Notes: a model not told the origin generated them from the letters alone. Positions 9,826 through 21,802 are shown, numbered from the stretch's first letter. The stretch is 64,000 bases of DNA from Omphalotus guepiniiformis (GCA_028554645.1 JAQOOI010000013.1:186001-250000), one strand, 5' to 3'. Made by a program: numbers and translations.

Positions 9826-11391
9826 TCAATCTTCTAGTTCGTCCTCTTCTTCCTCATCATTTCCCGCACCTGAGGACACACCAACTAGATCGTCTTCGAC
9901 CATGCCCACGACCATGTCGATAGCTGCACGGGACATTCGAGGCATCGCACCTGGTCGAAGTAACGGATGGTGTTCCTCCTTCAGCTCAACATTTTCGTCC
10001 TCCGCTTCCCCATCATCGTCTGAACCTTCAGCATCATCCTCGACATCGTCCTCATTCCCATCCTCATCCCCCTCCTCTTCACTAGACGAGCTACTGCTGT
10101 CAGAACCACTCTCCGATTCAGCATCGAAATCCTCATCCTCCTCGTCATCCTCGTCACCAATCTGATTAATCGTGATCGGCCCTACCGGTTTCGGTTTCGG
10201 TAGTTCAGGACTCTCAGAACGTTTCATCCGTTCATTATTAGTAGACTCTCCTTCATCCTTCTTCCCAAACAAATGTCGATACTTCTTCACCCACTGATTA
10301 ACGCTATCTTGTTCTTTCCCGTCAATCTGTCCAAAAGCTGTCTCCTCTCCGACATCCTCGTCTTCATCCTCTTCGGCATTCCCCGCCACCCTCCTAGTCA
10401 GGATAAGCGTACACACTCGTCCGGTGGCACTGATGATTCTCAATCCTTCGGATTTATTAATTAGATCACCCACTGCCCAAAACTCGCATGGTTTTGATTC
10501 TCCCCAGAGTATACCCTCCTTCATGAACCACAAACTTCCAGGTTTCGCACCACGATACGCCTCGATCCCAGGGACCCCGCCGTTCGTATTTCCGCCGCAA
10601 GCGCTTTTGAATATATCCACGTGTGGTTCGAGAATGGAGAATGAGAGGAATGATAAGAATTTCCGCAGGATAGGTAACGTTTCTTCGCCTTTTTTGAGCG
10701 AAATAGCGTTGTCATCAGAGGAGCGAGTGTAGTCTGTGGCTGATATTGCTGACGGTGCCGCAGCGTCAAGCCCGAAAATCATTTGGTTGTTCGTTGACTG
10801 GGAAGCAGGCGCTGCTGCTTTACCTTGATCTGGTATATCGTTTGAAATGAGTACGATGGTCCAATGAGGTTTAAGTTTCCCTCGAGTAGGCAATAAAAAT
10901 CCGCGGCGGAGTCTGGAGAGAGGAACGACAGCTTCGAGTGTGTGGGTGGTTGGGTGAGAGAATCGGATTGACGACTTGGAGATTGTGATGTCGACTTTTT
11001 TTCTGACGGGGGACGTTACGGAAATAGAATGGAGTGTGAACAGTGGGGTATCTTCTTTATCCAACGGAGTGTCGTCGGCCGACGTCGTAGTTTTTTGACG
11101 TTTAGAACTTTGTGAAGGTTCCGAGTCCATGCAATCATCTTCCCGAACTCGTTTGTTCGTGTTCGTGAGTAATCCGCTGAGTTTCTGTCGAACGATACTT
11201 TGTCTGTCGACCCATTGCCGCTCCAAATCTCCCGACAAGCTGTTAGAGCAATCTGCTCCGCAGACGAAACGTATCAAATTATCAAGTAGCACTTCTGTTG
11301 ATGCTGAACTGAGTAGATTGTTCAGTTCTGTTGATAAACTCTCGGGAAAGTTGGAGGCGACTGTGTGGAGGAAAGGTGCCTTTGAATTCAT
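9826..11391 (-). CDS. RTT106: histone chaperone, Rtt106-like (double PH fold)
   Basis: A single exon encodes 521 residues. The N-terminal region is helical, and a basic stretch with KRVREDD and SSKRQK precedes the core. The middle carries features of the Rtt106/Pob3 pleckstrin-like module (TPLFTLHSISVTSPVRKKVD, then LSRLRRGFLLPTRGKLKPHW and KPGSLWFMKEGILWGESKP). The last third is very acidic, with Asp/Glu/Ser runs, as in histone chaperones. Rtt106 binds H3-H4, notably H3 acetylated on Lys56, during replication-coupled nucleosome assembly and silencing. FACT subunit Pob3 shares the fold but has an extra N-terminal domain, so Rtt106 is the better fit. Yeast Rtt106 is somewhat shorter. Confidence 0.8.
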   Translation of the reverse strand: MNSKAPFLHTVASNFPESLSTELNNLLSSASTEVLLDNLIRFVCGADCSNSLSGDLERQWVDRQSIVRQKLSGLLTNTNKRVREDDCMDSEPSQSSKRQKTTTSADDTPLDKEDTPLFTLHSISVTSPVRKKVDITISKSSIRFSHPTTHTLEAVVPLSRLRRGFLLPTRGKLKPHWTIVLISNDIPDQGKAAAPASQSTNNQMIFGLDAAAPSAISATDYTRSSDDNAISLKKGEETLPILRKFLSFLSFSILEPHVDIFKSACGGNTNGGVPGIEAYRGAKPGSLWFMKEGILWGESKPCEFWAVGDLINKSEGLRIISATGRVCTLILTRRVAGNAEEDEDEDVGEETAFGQIDGKEQDSVNQWVKKYRHLFGKKDEGESTNNERMKRSESPELPKPKPVGPITINQIGDEDDEEDEDFDAESESGSDSSSSSSEEEGDEDGNEDDVEDDAEGSDDDGEAEDENVELKEEHHPLLRPGAMPRMSRAAIDMVVGMVEDDLVGVSSGAGNDEEEEDELED

Positions 11392-11711
11392 CTTCCTGTG
11401 ACTACAAGCTAGGTTAGCTGAGTGTGACTATATAGGACGAGCCATGCTTTACCGTGTAGCGGATTTTCAGTAGAAAATAATGGACCGGTGATTCAGCTTC
11501 TAGTCATCAAAGAGCACGGTTGTGGTACAGTGAATGTTCTGAATGAACGTTTGTACAAGTTCGTGCCCACGGTCACCACATCGTGTCAGACTCCTCGGAC
11601 GCGTCGCGCCGGCTCAATTGTACGGAAGTATTTCGACTTCAGTGCCATTCAATAGTTTGAAAAGACAACAGATTCATTCCAACTTCACTACAACCCGACA
11701 GAAATCCTACA
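11392..11711. other. short intergenic stretch
   Basis: It lies between the RTT106-like start and the end of the amidohydrolase gene, both on the minus strand. It probably contains the RTT106-like promoter. No other feature is seen. Confidence 0.5.
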
Positions 11712-13152
11712 TTAATCATTCAACTTCAACAACTTGATCGCATTCCCCCTTTTCAATGCCAAAAGCTCTTCTGGAGTTAACGTGACATTCAACCCATTAA
11801 CCCACGTAGTCCCTTCCTCAATGGTCACGTATGGGTAATCAATAGAGAACAAGATACGGTCCAACCCAATCTCTTTGGAATGAAATTCCAGTAGGTCAGT
11901 AGCGAAATTCCCAGAGGTTGTTTCGAAAAGATTGGTTTGCCAGTACGTGGATACATTTAGCTTCATAGGCATACCGAGGGGTATTTGGCGTAAAAGTTCT
12001 ATTGTAGAGTAGAGTATATTTCGTCAGAATGTTCATTGATGCTGAGAGGAGTAGCTTTGACTTACGGTTGTCTATACGGAAGAGGTCTGAAGGAATACGT
12101 TCTCCCAAGTGACCCACGATGACCTTGAGATCAGGGAAACGACTAGAAAGCAAGTAGAAAAATCAGATATCGTGCTATCAAGTTCATAACCTTGACTTAC
12201 TCGAATACACCATTAGTGCACAATCCGAGGATATGGTTTGATAGTGTCACAGCAAACTCTTGCGCGGCTGCGAGCAACCATGGAGCATGATCATACAGTA
12301 AGGTCTTTATAGGAGCAACATTGACATTTGTCCTCGGATGGAAGTAAACCGGAACGTCCAATTCAATAACCATCTCCCAAAACTCGTCAAAATCCGGCTG
12401 GTCATAGTATATTAACGTCTCTTTAATCCCAAGTGGTGTGAGAAAGGAAAATTAACTCATTGTCATGGTACAGCATCCACTCACCATTATCCGCACCAGA
12501 CTGTTGATAATCATTCACCAACGCGCCCAAAAACCCAAGTTCTTTAATCGTCCGGTTCAATTCCTGCGCAGCTATGGTGGCATTATGCATTGAAAGTGCT
12601 GCAAATCCCCCAAAGCGGAGAGTATTGTTGGAGATTTGCGCAGCTAGTTGATTGTTGACGCTGACGGCCATCGCAGCGGCGGTTTCTGGGTCAGATATTC
12701 CTTGAATGCATGGGCTAGCGCATGATAATACCATCTTTCGTAGGTAGAAATGAGTGTGAGAGATACGGGAAGTTTTGTGTGATGATTAATGACATACAAA
12801 GTCGATGCCGGTCTCATCCATTTGCGTGAGACGCTGGTTGTGAATATCTAGGAGGTTAGCTTCCAGTTCAGCAGAGGTTTGGTCTGTAGATGAGATTCAT
12901 CAACGGTACTGGAATGTATACCCTCAAAGCATTGACTTACTGACTGGCGGTGCTCCCGACCTTCAGAATAAAGTGAAGGCAAACTGACAGAATCTGAGTT
13001 TGATGAAATGCCTACCCAGGAAGTTCCGGTATCGTCCAAGCCTCCTCGAAGACTATCAATCCTACACCAGTATCATTCCATACGCGAGCAAGATACGCTG
13101 GTATAAGGAAAGACAGCTGTAGGGACGTGAGGAAGAAAGAGGATCGCCTCAT
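11712..13152 (-). CDS. secreted amidohydrolase-2 family protein (decarboxylase-like)
   Basis: Seven exons (13152-13016, 12960-12941, 12883-12798, 12734-12485, 12420-12201, 12142-12066, 11998-11712) give about 358 residues. The second exon is only 20 nt. The start MRRSSFFLTSLQLSFLIPAY looks like a signal peptide. The rest follows the metal-dependent TIM-barrel family of gamma-resorcylate and aminoc-carboxymuconate semialdehyde decarboxylases: EEAWTIPELPG, MDETGIDFMVLSCASPCIQG, PVYFHPR, the HLGE motif after FPDLKVIVG, and LFSIDYPY near the C terminus with its conserved Asp. Family members remove carboxyl groups from aromatic acids or hydrolyse related rings. An export signal is unusual for this family and suggests a role on extracellular aromatics; that role is inference. 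Confidence 0.85.
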
Positions 13153-13959
13153 TTGCACGCGATAGCTCGGGGATATTTCCACAATCAGTTTGAATTTATA
13201 TGACGAGAACCCTTCAGCAATTTTAGACGCTGAGGGTATGATATTCCTGTTTGGTAAAGGATGGACACCCATTTTCCTTTGAGCATAGGCACCATACGAC
13301 GTAGAAGCAGCCTGAGAGCACGCGAGGTCCAATGTCGTACATTGTTAGCCAATCTGTGTATTTCAGAAAATCCAATAATAAGAAACTAGGCATGGTTCTG
13401 ACAAACGTACCTTGAGTGACTTTTCCTCGGTTGTCAATGTCAGGTGTATGCAAACGCGAGAATGGACTCTTAATCCCGTGTAATATCATAGAAATGTTGC
13501 TGACAGTGACATTATGATCAAGAAGAGTTGATATGCGCCCTTTATTAAATTCAGAGGAACTTACCTCGGAAAGCGTCTTCTCCTCGAACCCTGAATGCAG
13601 CAGAGATTAACTTGCAAACCACCTGGTGTGGCGGTTTCTCAGTTCCGATCTCAGAGCACGGTACACTGAATTTTGAAACCAGGCTGGAAATGGCTGGGCA
13701 AAGGTACCCATCGTAATTATAGCTAATGAGAAGAACGAAGGTAATTTGAGATATAACTTTCCACAGTTTCTATCGAGCTGTGGTAGTCAGAGTCGTGAGA
13801 GGCGCCCAACGAATCGGTCCCCGGTGATACGGACCGGACCCAGGGTCAAGTTCGAAGTTCGAACTTTGCTGCCTCGCACTCGACACCCTTGCAAAATCCT
13901 GGTTTCTTGCTCAGCCTGATGTCGCAGTTATAAGCTATCTCGAGATAGATACTGTGTTG
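13153..13959. other. divergent intergenic region
   Basis: It separates the minus-strand amidohydrolase from the plus-strand pseudouridine synthase and should hold both promoters. Short frames here (for example near 13223-13489) have no support. Confidence 0.55.
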
Positions 13960-15122
13960 ATGCAGCGACTGTTTCCAACGTTTCAAGTTGCTTTTCGAAC
14001 AGGCGTCAATGCCCAAGCAAAAGTTCTGTACGTCGACCGGGGTCTTGCCATCGTCAACAAGCCACCTGGCTTTGTGACACAGTATGCACACGTTTCAAAC
14101 CAGTCAGATTCTCTGACTGTTCCAGCTGCTGAACTCATTCAATGTGGTATGGGGTTCTAGAAGGTGGACTAGCTGGGCAGAAATTCACGAAACACGTCAG
14201 ATCAAGATGGACTTGAACAGCGCAGCGTTCTATATCCTCTGCATCGTTTAGACAAAGTACGTGACTGCGTAATGCTCTGAGATTAGTTGTTCATTCAAGT
14301 TTCATCTTCAAGGGAACAACCGGTTGTTTAGCTTTCGCCCGCTCTGCAGCTGTTGCTCGATCGTTATCGCAACAATTCCAGCAGAAAACGGCGAAGAAGG
14401 TTTATCTTGCTCTGGTATACGGCAATGAAGAGTCTTTTGAAGGGAAGCGTAAGGGTGAAATACGCGTTCCCATTGCCCTCAGAAACGGCCGGCCGTGCAT
14501 TGCAGAACCCGGAACAGGCAAGGAGACTTCGACAGATTGGGAATTAATTGCTTCCTCGGTGAGTGCTAGCTGCTTGATCATCTAATGAAGGATTATTCTT
14601 AAGCTTGAGCTCCTGTTACAGTCCCGAGTTCCGCTTTCTCTTCTACGCCTTAACCTTCATACCGGTGTAAAGCACCAACTTCGTGTGCATTTAGCCAATG
14701 TTTTGAAGGGTAAGCTTAAACCTCGTTCAGCAAATAATCCAGCACTTCTCACACTGTTGAAGGTCCCTATTATAGGCGATCAACAACACTCAGACCGGCC
14801 TACCGAGTCGATCAACCTATCAATTCCAGAAGATCGGCTCTTCCTGCACGCATCCCAAATTTCCTTCTTCGTAAGGCTACTTAACCTAGTCCTTGATTGA
14901 ACACCAGCGTTAATTCAATTGCAGCGTTACCGGTCGACCGGAAAACAAAAACGATTCCGACTGGGCATTCGAGCACCGTTACCTCATGATTTTCTTCAGC
15001 TGTGCATGTACGCAGGGATCGACCTGGACCCTGCGTACGCAACCGGAGGTCTGCTCGTTGACGATAAGCCCGTGTGCGACAATCGAGTACCTGAGCTGAA
15101 TGGCTATTGGCTTGATTCATAA
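13960..15122 (+). CDS. RluA-family pseudouridine synthase, probably mitochondrial
   Basis: Five exons (13960-14146, 14201-14256, 14313-14558, 14622-14870, 14925-15122) give 311 residues. The catalytic motif LHRLDK followed by GTTGCLAFARS carries the RluA-family Asp that attacks uridine. Other landmarks are VLYVDRGLAIVNKPPGFVTQ, KVYLALVYG and LHTGVKHQLRVHLA. The N terminus (MQRLFPTFQVAFRTG) is basic and amphipathic, suggesting mitochondrial import, as for yeast Pus5, which modifies the large rRNA. Substrate assignment is inference. An apparent 33 nt intron in exon 4 is not needed because that frame reads straight through. Confidence 0.88.
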
Positions 15123-15271
15123 TGATTCCTATCTACAGGTACAAAATACAAGTGTTTTATACATGTCCTCTTGTCCTAATAATACCTTTCGACCAGCGAT
15201 CCCTTTAAAAAGCTCATACATTGGGATAAATATGCCGAGAAGGGCTATATAATACCGACTTTTCAACCATC

Positions 15272-16475
15272 TTAATGCGAGCGGGATGATGATTGAGAGG
15301 TCGAGGCCGATATTTGACTCTCCTGCTGAGCCTTTAACCAACTTCCAACACCTACCGCAATGGCACCAACAGCTTGCGCAGCACTGGACGCGAGCAACGC
15401 ACCCCCAGCTCCTGCACTGATAGCAGGGATCGACGGAAGCGTGCCGGCAGTGATGAGGATCGCGCTTATCGTGCTCATTACTTTCGGGTGTTCAGTCTGC
15501 AGGAAATCGAGAGCATTACATGCGTTGAGCAGCCAGACAGGAGCATGGGTTACGATAGCTAAGATGAAAAGAACAAGTGGCGAGTGCATGGTCAGTTCAC
15601 AGACCATAAATTGCGCAGGAGAGATACCTACTTTCACCAGCGTCAAGCCTCGTGGATACCGGCGGCATTGGATGTGTGCTTACGACTACATCGGACAAGG
15701 CTTTTTGGGGTACTGGTCGTTGCTGAGATGAATCCTCGTTCTTCGACCCCTTTCTCCAAAATCCGGAAGTTGACGCCCTTCGAGCAGGTGGTCGCCTAGT
15801 GATTTCCTTTGTCTCCACCTTCTCCACCTTATCAGATTTGGTGTCTGCCGTCAACTTTCGGGTAATCCAGAACGAGTCAGATCGCGAGGGAGGTGGCGGG
15901 CGCGCAGTCGAAACGCTGCTGCTTACTATCTCTTCTATCGGAGACTCGTCTTTTTTACTTTGCACGATCCACCAGAGGCCAGATGGTTTCCTGTGGACTT
16001 TGATGGTTTCTGTCTGGCTGGCATCCACGTTCCCTGAATATTGCAATTTGCAAATTTGTGTCGTCAGTTACTGACCCTCAAAAAAAAATTCGCGTAATGT
16101 GGCTTACAACCCATATTTCGCATCGCAATCTTGTACTTTGCCCAGTTCCATCGATAGGTTCCTCCGTGAACTTTCGCCATGACATTCTTTAGTTCGTTCA
16201 ATCTGAATGGTTATTGAGTATACTTTTGTTCACAGATAACATAACTATCAAACAAACGCGTACCGTGCTTTGGCCTTGTCACCCATGTAATGCTGAGCGA
16301 CCTTGTGCCAATACTCCTTGGGCACGTTCCTCTCGACACAACCGGCCTTTATTTTCGCCAACCATTCCTCTACCGGCGGGTCTTTCTTCGGGTTACCCAA
16401 GAATCGAGGGCCATCAGGCCAAGCCTTGTAGATGGGTTCGAGGTCAAAAGGCTTCAATTTGAAAGCGTCTAGCAT
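15272..16475 (-). CDS. unknown protein with Gly/Ala-rich C-terminal membrane-like segment
   Basis: Four exons (16475-16264, 16202-16108, 16033-15632, 15558-15272) join in frame to about 331 residues. An alternative donor 6 nt away at the third intron keeps the frame. The N-terminal half has the look of a conserved domain: MLDAFKLKPFDLEPIYKAW, LGNPKKDPPVEEWLAKIKAG, KEYWHKVAQHYMG, VHGGTYRWNWAKYKIAM and KPSGLWWIV. A Ser/Pro-rich linker follows. The C-terminal part (HAPVWLLNACNALDFLQTEH, then a long Gly/Ala/Ile-rich stretch with glycine-zipper spacing, AGAGGALLASSAAQAVGAIA) could form membrane helices. I cannot name the family. A membrane-acting role is speculation from the C terminus. Confidence 0.75.
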
Positions 16476-17459
16476 CGTGAAAGAGAAACGCAGAGAGTGG
16501 TGGACGGCTAGAATGAAATTTGAGTGCCCACCTAGATGAGCCGCAACTTAAGTACTTTGTTCTCGATATCTAATCTGTCTCGGATGCTTAGGGCATACAA
16601 TGGGAAAAGTCAGGGGGGGGAATACCAAACGGATATCGAGTGGCCTCATGTAGGGTGCATTGTGTACGGAGCTGAATGACTGCAGCCGTTCTACCATGAG
16701 GTCAGGGTGTGGACCACATCTCGCACTTCCTCCATTGTCAGCAGCTCTACAGTTCCGCTGCGCACCGCCTTTTGTACCTGATGTCTGTCGTGTTGGCCCA
16801 TTGTTCGATATTCTAGATCTCCCTCACCGTTGTGACTGGGGTGCGTTTCATGGATACTCGCAGGTGTATTTACCCTATGGAGTATTTTGCCGAAGGCGCA
16901 GGAGAATCTGAATAGCAGTGTCGGAGATTCCCATTGTAAGTTATATGAATATGAATACAAAACTTGGGAGAGTCCGTATGTCACGCAGCAAATGAAGGGT
17001 TTTCGCGTCTAAAATCCTGGCTTTTGCCACATTCCTGAGCACCGTCTTTGAGATGAATGAATTCCACTCCAATTCGAGGCGTATTCCGAATGTAAAACGC
17101 TTCAAGTTGAATAGCCACGAAGTGAAGGTCACAAGCATAGTAATATCGGAACAAGTGCCGTCGCAGTAAAGGATAGAATAAGAAAGTTCAATGGGGGTTG
17201 GGGTGAATACAGTTTCCGTACGGACCATGAGAAGTTGAAGTTGTGATCATCGGAAAGGCTACATGAGATCTGAAACTGAGAGACGAAAAGTGATGACATC
17301 GAAGATGTGAACAAATGCGTACATGGAGATACATCTGGGGGCGTCGTTATATCCAATTCGTTGTAATGCCGTATACATTTTCACGGGTTGAGGTGGACTT
17401 GCGCGGGTATATATAGGTATAAAAAGGAATAGCTTAAAATGTGTTTTTTGAAAGAGATG
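16476..17459. other. intergenic stretch of about 1 kb
   Basis: It lies between RHB1 and the unknown four-exon gene, both on the minus strand. Short frames near 16691-16984 and 17129-17356 have no motif and do not splice together. A run of eight G occurs near 16611. Confidence 0.5.
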
Positions 17460-18319
17460 CTACATCATAAGACAACGGCTAGCGGCCTCAGGGACTGCTT
17501 GGTTGCCCATTAAACGTCTCTCGACCTCTTGTACGACAAGTTCAAAGACTTTGTCTGCATAAGTTATTTAAGCATCATCAGCTTTGCAATAATACATAGT
17601 CATAAATTCATCTTACTCACCGACGTTGACGTCGTTTTTTGCACTGGTTTCCACCCAAGCTGCCTTGTTCGTCGCAGCAAGTTTTTGAAGCTCGGAGGCT
17701 GCGACTTGGCGACTGCGTGTGGAGCAAGTATAAAGAACGATTAATGAGCCAGGGTTCTATTGAATGAACGACAATTACCGGGCGAAGCTCACCTAGACTC
17801 CAAGTCAGATTTTGCTCCGACAATCACGCAAGGGATCTCTGCAACCCCCCAGAAATCGATTATTTTGTCGTATACTATCTGAATCAATTCGAAACTGTCT
17901 CTTGAAGCGATAGAATACACCAGGACGTATCCGTGTATACCAATAGCGTACTGTGCGTTTAAGGGAGAAAACTCATCCTGAAAAGGATCAAAAAGAAGTT
18001 TTCAACAATTAGTAATGAAGCACGAAGATGTCAAAGCGTAGTAAACGTACCTGTCCTGCTGTATCATATATCTCGAGAACAAACTCATTGCCTTTATACA
18101 CAATACTCTTGACATAGGCTCTTTCAATAGTTGGATAATATGAATCAATGAACTGCCTCTCGATGAATTGTTTGACCAATGATGATTTTCCTAGTTCGAA
18201 ATAATCAATAGTCAGCTGCTGCCAGAGAAACTCAGATACACAGAAGAAACTCAATCGTACACACCAACAGACCGAGAGCCAAGTACTGCAATTTTTCTGC
18301 GTTTTGATTCATGAGGCAT
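17460..18319 (-). CDS. RHB1: Rheb-type small GTPase
   Basis: Five exons (18319-18265, 18190-18051, 17977-17793, 17712-17621, 17554-17460) give 188 residues. All GTP-binding motifs are present: P-loop GSRSVGKSS (with Arg at the position equivalent to Ras Gly12, as in Rheb), effector region FIDSYYPTIE, DTAGQDEFSPLN, GAKSDLES in place of NKxD, and ETSAKN. The protein ends in the prenylation box CLMM, so it should be farnesylated and membrane-bound. Rheb activates TORC1 in response to nutrients and, in fission yeast, affects basic amino-acid uptake. The gene is intact, and length and intron phases are normal. Confidence 0.96.
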
Positions 18320-18674
18320 ATTGGTAAAACCTCAAAAAGGTGGTGATATGCAAGACAGAGCCTTGGCTCAATACCAGACCGGTTTCCGGTGGAAGTGGGT
18401 AGCAAAAAGTGGCATACGGATCATGGCTGATAAAATGGATAAGATATCGGATTCGGAGCGGCGAGAAGACCGTGAGACTCTCTAATCTTCCTCAGGGGTT
18501 TTTGCCAGGGGCTCTTGTTAGCTCCGATTACTCTCAGAACTCCATAAATTATATATCGCATTTTCGCATTTGAACCAAGCCATAAGAATCGCAAGATGAA
18601 TATACGTCTAGAAAGTCAAAACATAAAGGCATATTTATCATCATATCTATAGAACATAGCAAGTTTCTTCGAGC
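18320..18674. other. short intergenic stretch
   Basis: It contains the likely RHB1 promoter and the 3' flank of the F-box/WD gene. No other feature is seen. Confidence 0.5.
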
Positions 18675-21585
18675 CTAGAAATTTTCTCCTTGTCGTCTAA
18701 CTTCTTCAAGGCTAAGCTGTATCGCAAGCTTGAGATCCTCGTCCTCTTCATCTACATTCGGAGAACTATCCCGGAGTCCCGCCGATGATGATCCTGCGAC
18801 ATCGCTCGTATTTGCTCTGGCATTGGAAGACCAAGCACTGAATGTCTGTGGAGCAGGGCTACGGGACGAAGGCGAAGAACCAGAAGCAGAGGAACTAGCA
18901 TTCAAAGGTTTCTTCCATGCAGACTTCTCCATCTTTCGGTCGGGAAGAACGGTATCTGCAAGTGTCCACGCGCCTCCCCTTGCAGGAGGAGATGCACCGG
19001 CAGAAGACGAACGTGAGAGCTGGCCAACACCCGTAGAACCATTGGGAGGACTCGCACTAGCGCTGATAGGAGGGAAATGTGACTCTTCTGTTTCTGAATC
19101 TTTGTCAGTCACACTGCTGTTGCCAATGTATGACCCCGAGACCGAGGAGGATAGAGAAGAAGAAATATGCTGGTATTCAGGGCCAAACCCAGCCTCACGA
19201 GGCTCGTCCCTGAACCGCGGAGACACTTGTATCTTTTGGTTCGAGTTAGAAGGCGAACTACGTGGACGAGCGTCAATAGGGCGGCTCGGCGTCCTAGGCG
19301 TTCCAGTGGTATGCATTGACGAGAAAGACGCCAGTCTGGATGGAGAGGAAGACGGTAATGGACCAGAACTCGCAGTGCGAGACATTGTAGCACTGCTGAT
19401 CGAAGGATCGTCGTCGCGAGCGCTTGAAATGTCATCAAAATCTCCTTCGAAAACCCCTTCATCGAAAGCGCTGTGGGACGCGGATGGCCCTAAACTGCGA
19501 TTCAAATTGAAGTTCTCATGTCTTTCTCGCTCCAACGCCTCGTCTCTGCTTAACATCAGTACGTATTCCAATGCTCCTATCTCATCCAGACCAAGTCGAT
19601 CCAGATTTTCTCTTTGCTCTCGTTCTCTTCCATGGAGTTTATGGTAGTACTTGCTCTCTTGGTCACGTTCAATCAATGAATCGGAAATCATTTGATCGAA
19701 AGCAAGTTTCTCTACAAGGGAAGAATCGATAAACTTGGTCAAATGAGGATCGAACACTAACAATAGGAAAACTTACCATGTCCTTTCGCAGCCACAGTGC
19801 CCCGTACTTTCTTCTTGCTGTTCTTCTTATATCTCATTCCATTTTTAGGTAGAGGATCAGCCTTGAAGGCCATCGCACGGTCACCCACGCTCACGACCAT
19901 AAAATCCTTCTCTGGGTTAAGCAGAATTTGCTTAACACCCTCAACATGTTCTCCATTGCCACCACGGGGACGAGGCACAGGAGTATTGAACTCTCTCAGC
20001 TTCTCAAACGTGAACGCGTCAAAGACACTGGTCGACCCGTTTACTGATCCGGTAATGAGTGTAATGTTATTCCACGCCAATGCCACAACCGCTGATCCAT
20101 CCAAATGAGCTTCAAACTTCATTGCTGGAGAGACATTCGCGGAAGCAGAAGGAGATGATGGGCAAGGGTAGACGCTGACCCAACCTAATTGATCGCCTGC
20201 AATGACGAAACTGGATTCATTTGGTTTGCGAGAAAAGCAAGGAAGGAGACAGGTGACTGCGCCGCCAAAGGAAGTGTCGTAGTATTTGACGACGTGGGGT
20301 GAAGGGTTCGAAAGGTCTATGATGACACGGTAAAATTCGGGAAGAGACTGATAAGTCAACAGCACATTGACGTCAGATGCCGAAGAGGCGTCGACATGTA
20401 ATGATGTGATGGTAGGAAGCAGCTGCCCTCCACCTGTACCAGGATCCAGCGTAGGAGTAGGATAGGGTACCCTCGTTCCTTTTGGCGATGCTACAGGTGG
20501 GGAATCCTCGGTGGAGAAGGAAAGGCCCGTCCAACACATGAGATCGCCGCTCCTCATGGCTGCAAAAACGCAGCCCTTGCTCGCGACCAGCGCGATTTGG
20601 GTACACATATCCGGGATAAGATATTCCGAAGTCCACACACATCTGACTTTCTTCGCATCCCACACCTTGACTCTGCCATCCTTTGCGGCGGACGCAATGT
20701 ACGCTCCAGCTTCATCCCAAGCGACATGGACCACTTCTCCTTCATGCTCTTCATCAACCTTGCACCTGATCAACTTGGCAGCGGATCTAGTCCCAACGTC
20801 CATAGTCTTTGCGGCAATCATCACGGTGACTTCTCCGCTTCTAAGTCCCCAAGCAATCTTTGCGGTGCCGCCTTCCGAAGAGATCGCACAAGCAGTGACG
20901 TTGGGAGAAAACTCGGTATTAGGGTTTCCAATTCCCAAACCAGTCCCCGATGGAGAAGGAGACAAAAATCCTCGCAAGGTCTTTCCATTCAGAGGTATCG
21001 AGCGAGCAACAATCCCATACTGAAGTGAGGACGTTAACAGCGAGTTGGACGGTAGGAGATGAATCGCCGAAATGGGTGAATGAACCGGGGCATGAGTGAT
21101 TGTACCATTGCGCGAACGCTCCCAGCGTCTAGATTGAAGTTAGAAACGTAACGTCGCATCGACAAGATCTTATCCTACCTTCTAATATTGAAGTGACGGA
21201 CATACTCCTTCCGCCATGTAGACTCTGACCTCCTGAGCACCAAAGCTCTATCACTGTCCAGATCACCTTCAGGTGAGATACCCAAGAAGTTCAGCAAAAA
21301 AGCTCTGTGCCACGTATGCTCATCCTTTACGTGTGCATAAAAGAACCTATTGACCAAGGAGAGAGAGAGGAGAGATGGAGGATCCAAGTAAGCGGTAATA
21401 TGAGTGAGATTTTCGATAGGGATGTTGGGTCCATATTGTTTATGATCAAGAGTGTTATGTTGAAGATTTCGAAAATACGAGTTCTTTTGAGTTTCTTCAG
21501 TAGGCCTACTAAGCATAAACCGAGTTGACGAGTCGACGAAGAGGTTTTTAGCGCAATCTAAGGCGCTGGTGGGAGTTCGGAGCAA
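18675..21585 (-). CDS. Ufo1-like F-box, WD-repeat and UIM protein
   Basis: Three exons (21585-21179, 21128-19777, 19711-18675) give about 931 residues. An F-box-like helix pair lies near residues 50-100 (IPIENLTHITAYLDPPSLLS). WD-type repeats follow (KIAWGLRSGEVTVMI, GEVVHVAWDEAGAYIASAAK with DGRVKVWDAKK). A long Ser/Pro-rich region leads to a C-terminal ubiquitin-interacting motif (EDEDLKLAIQLSLEEVRR). This order matches yeast Ufo1, an SCF adaptor for Ho endonuclease and damage-linked substrates, whose UIMs limit its own stability. The second intron can end at 19757 (20 nt) or at 19712 (65 nt). Both keep frame; I chose the longer as realistic. Confidence 0.8.
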
Positions 21586-21802
21586 GTACTGTCTAACTGT
21601 CCTCCCTTATAAATATCGGCGGTGCACAGCCACACCAATACGAGTCAAGGCATCTTTGCCATTTGCCAGTGAGTTATGCCTTCATTCGGAAACTGCAAGA
21701 TACAGAGCGGCACCTCGTCCTCTGTATAAGTATGAGGGAGAAGAAGACTCGGTGTACGTAGGTATGCGCGATTATGTTACATTGAAAAAGGTATCATCCT
21801 AT

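Noticed and set aside
9902..10165. Ser-rich open frame on the plus strand
   Set aside because: It is the complement of the acidic Asp/Glu/Ser tail of the RTT106-like protein, which makes long antisense frames.
14710..14742. 33 nt intron in the pseudouridine synthase gene
   Set aside because: The frame is open straight through and the exon reads normally without splicing.
18730..19647. 305-codon open frame on the plus strand
   Set aside because: Antisense of the Ser/Pro-rich part of the Ufo1-like gene; the minus-strand reading has a UIM and WD repeats.
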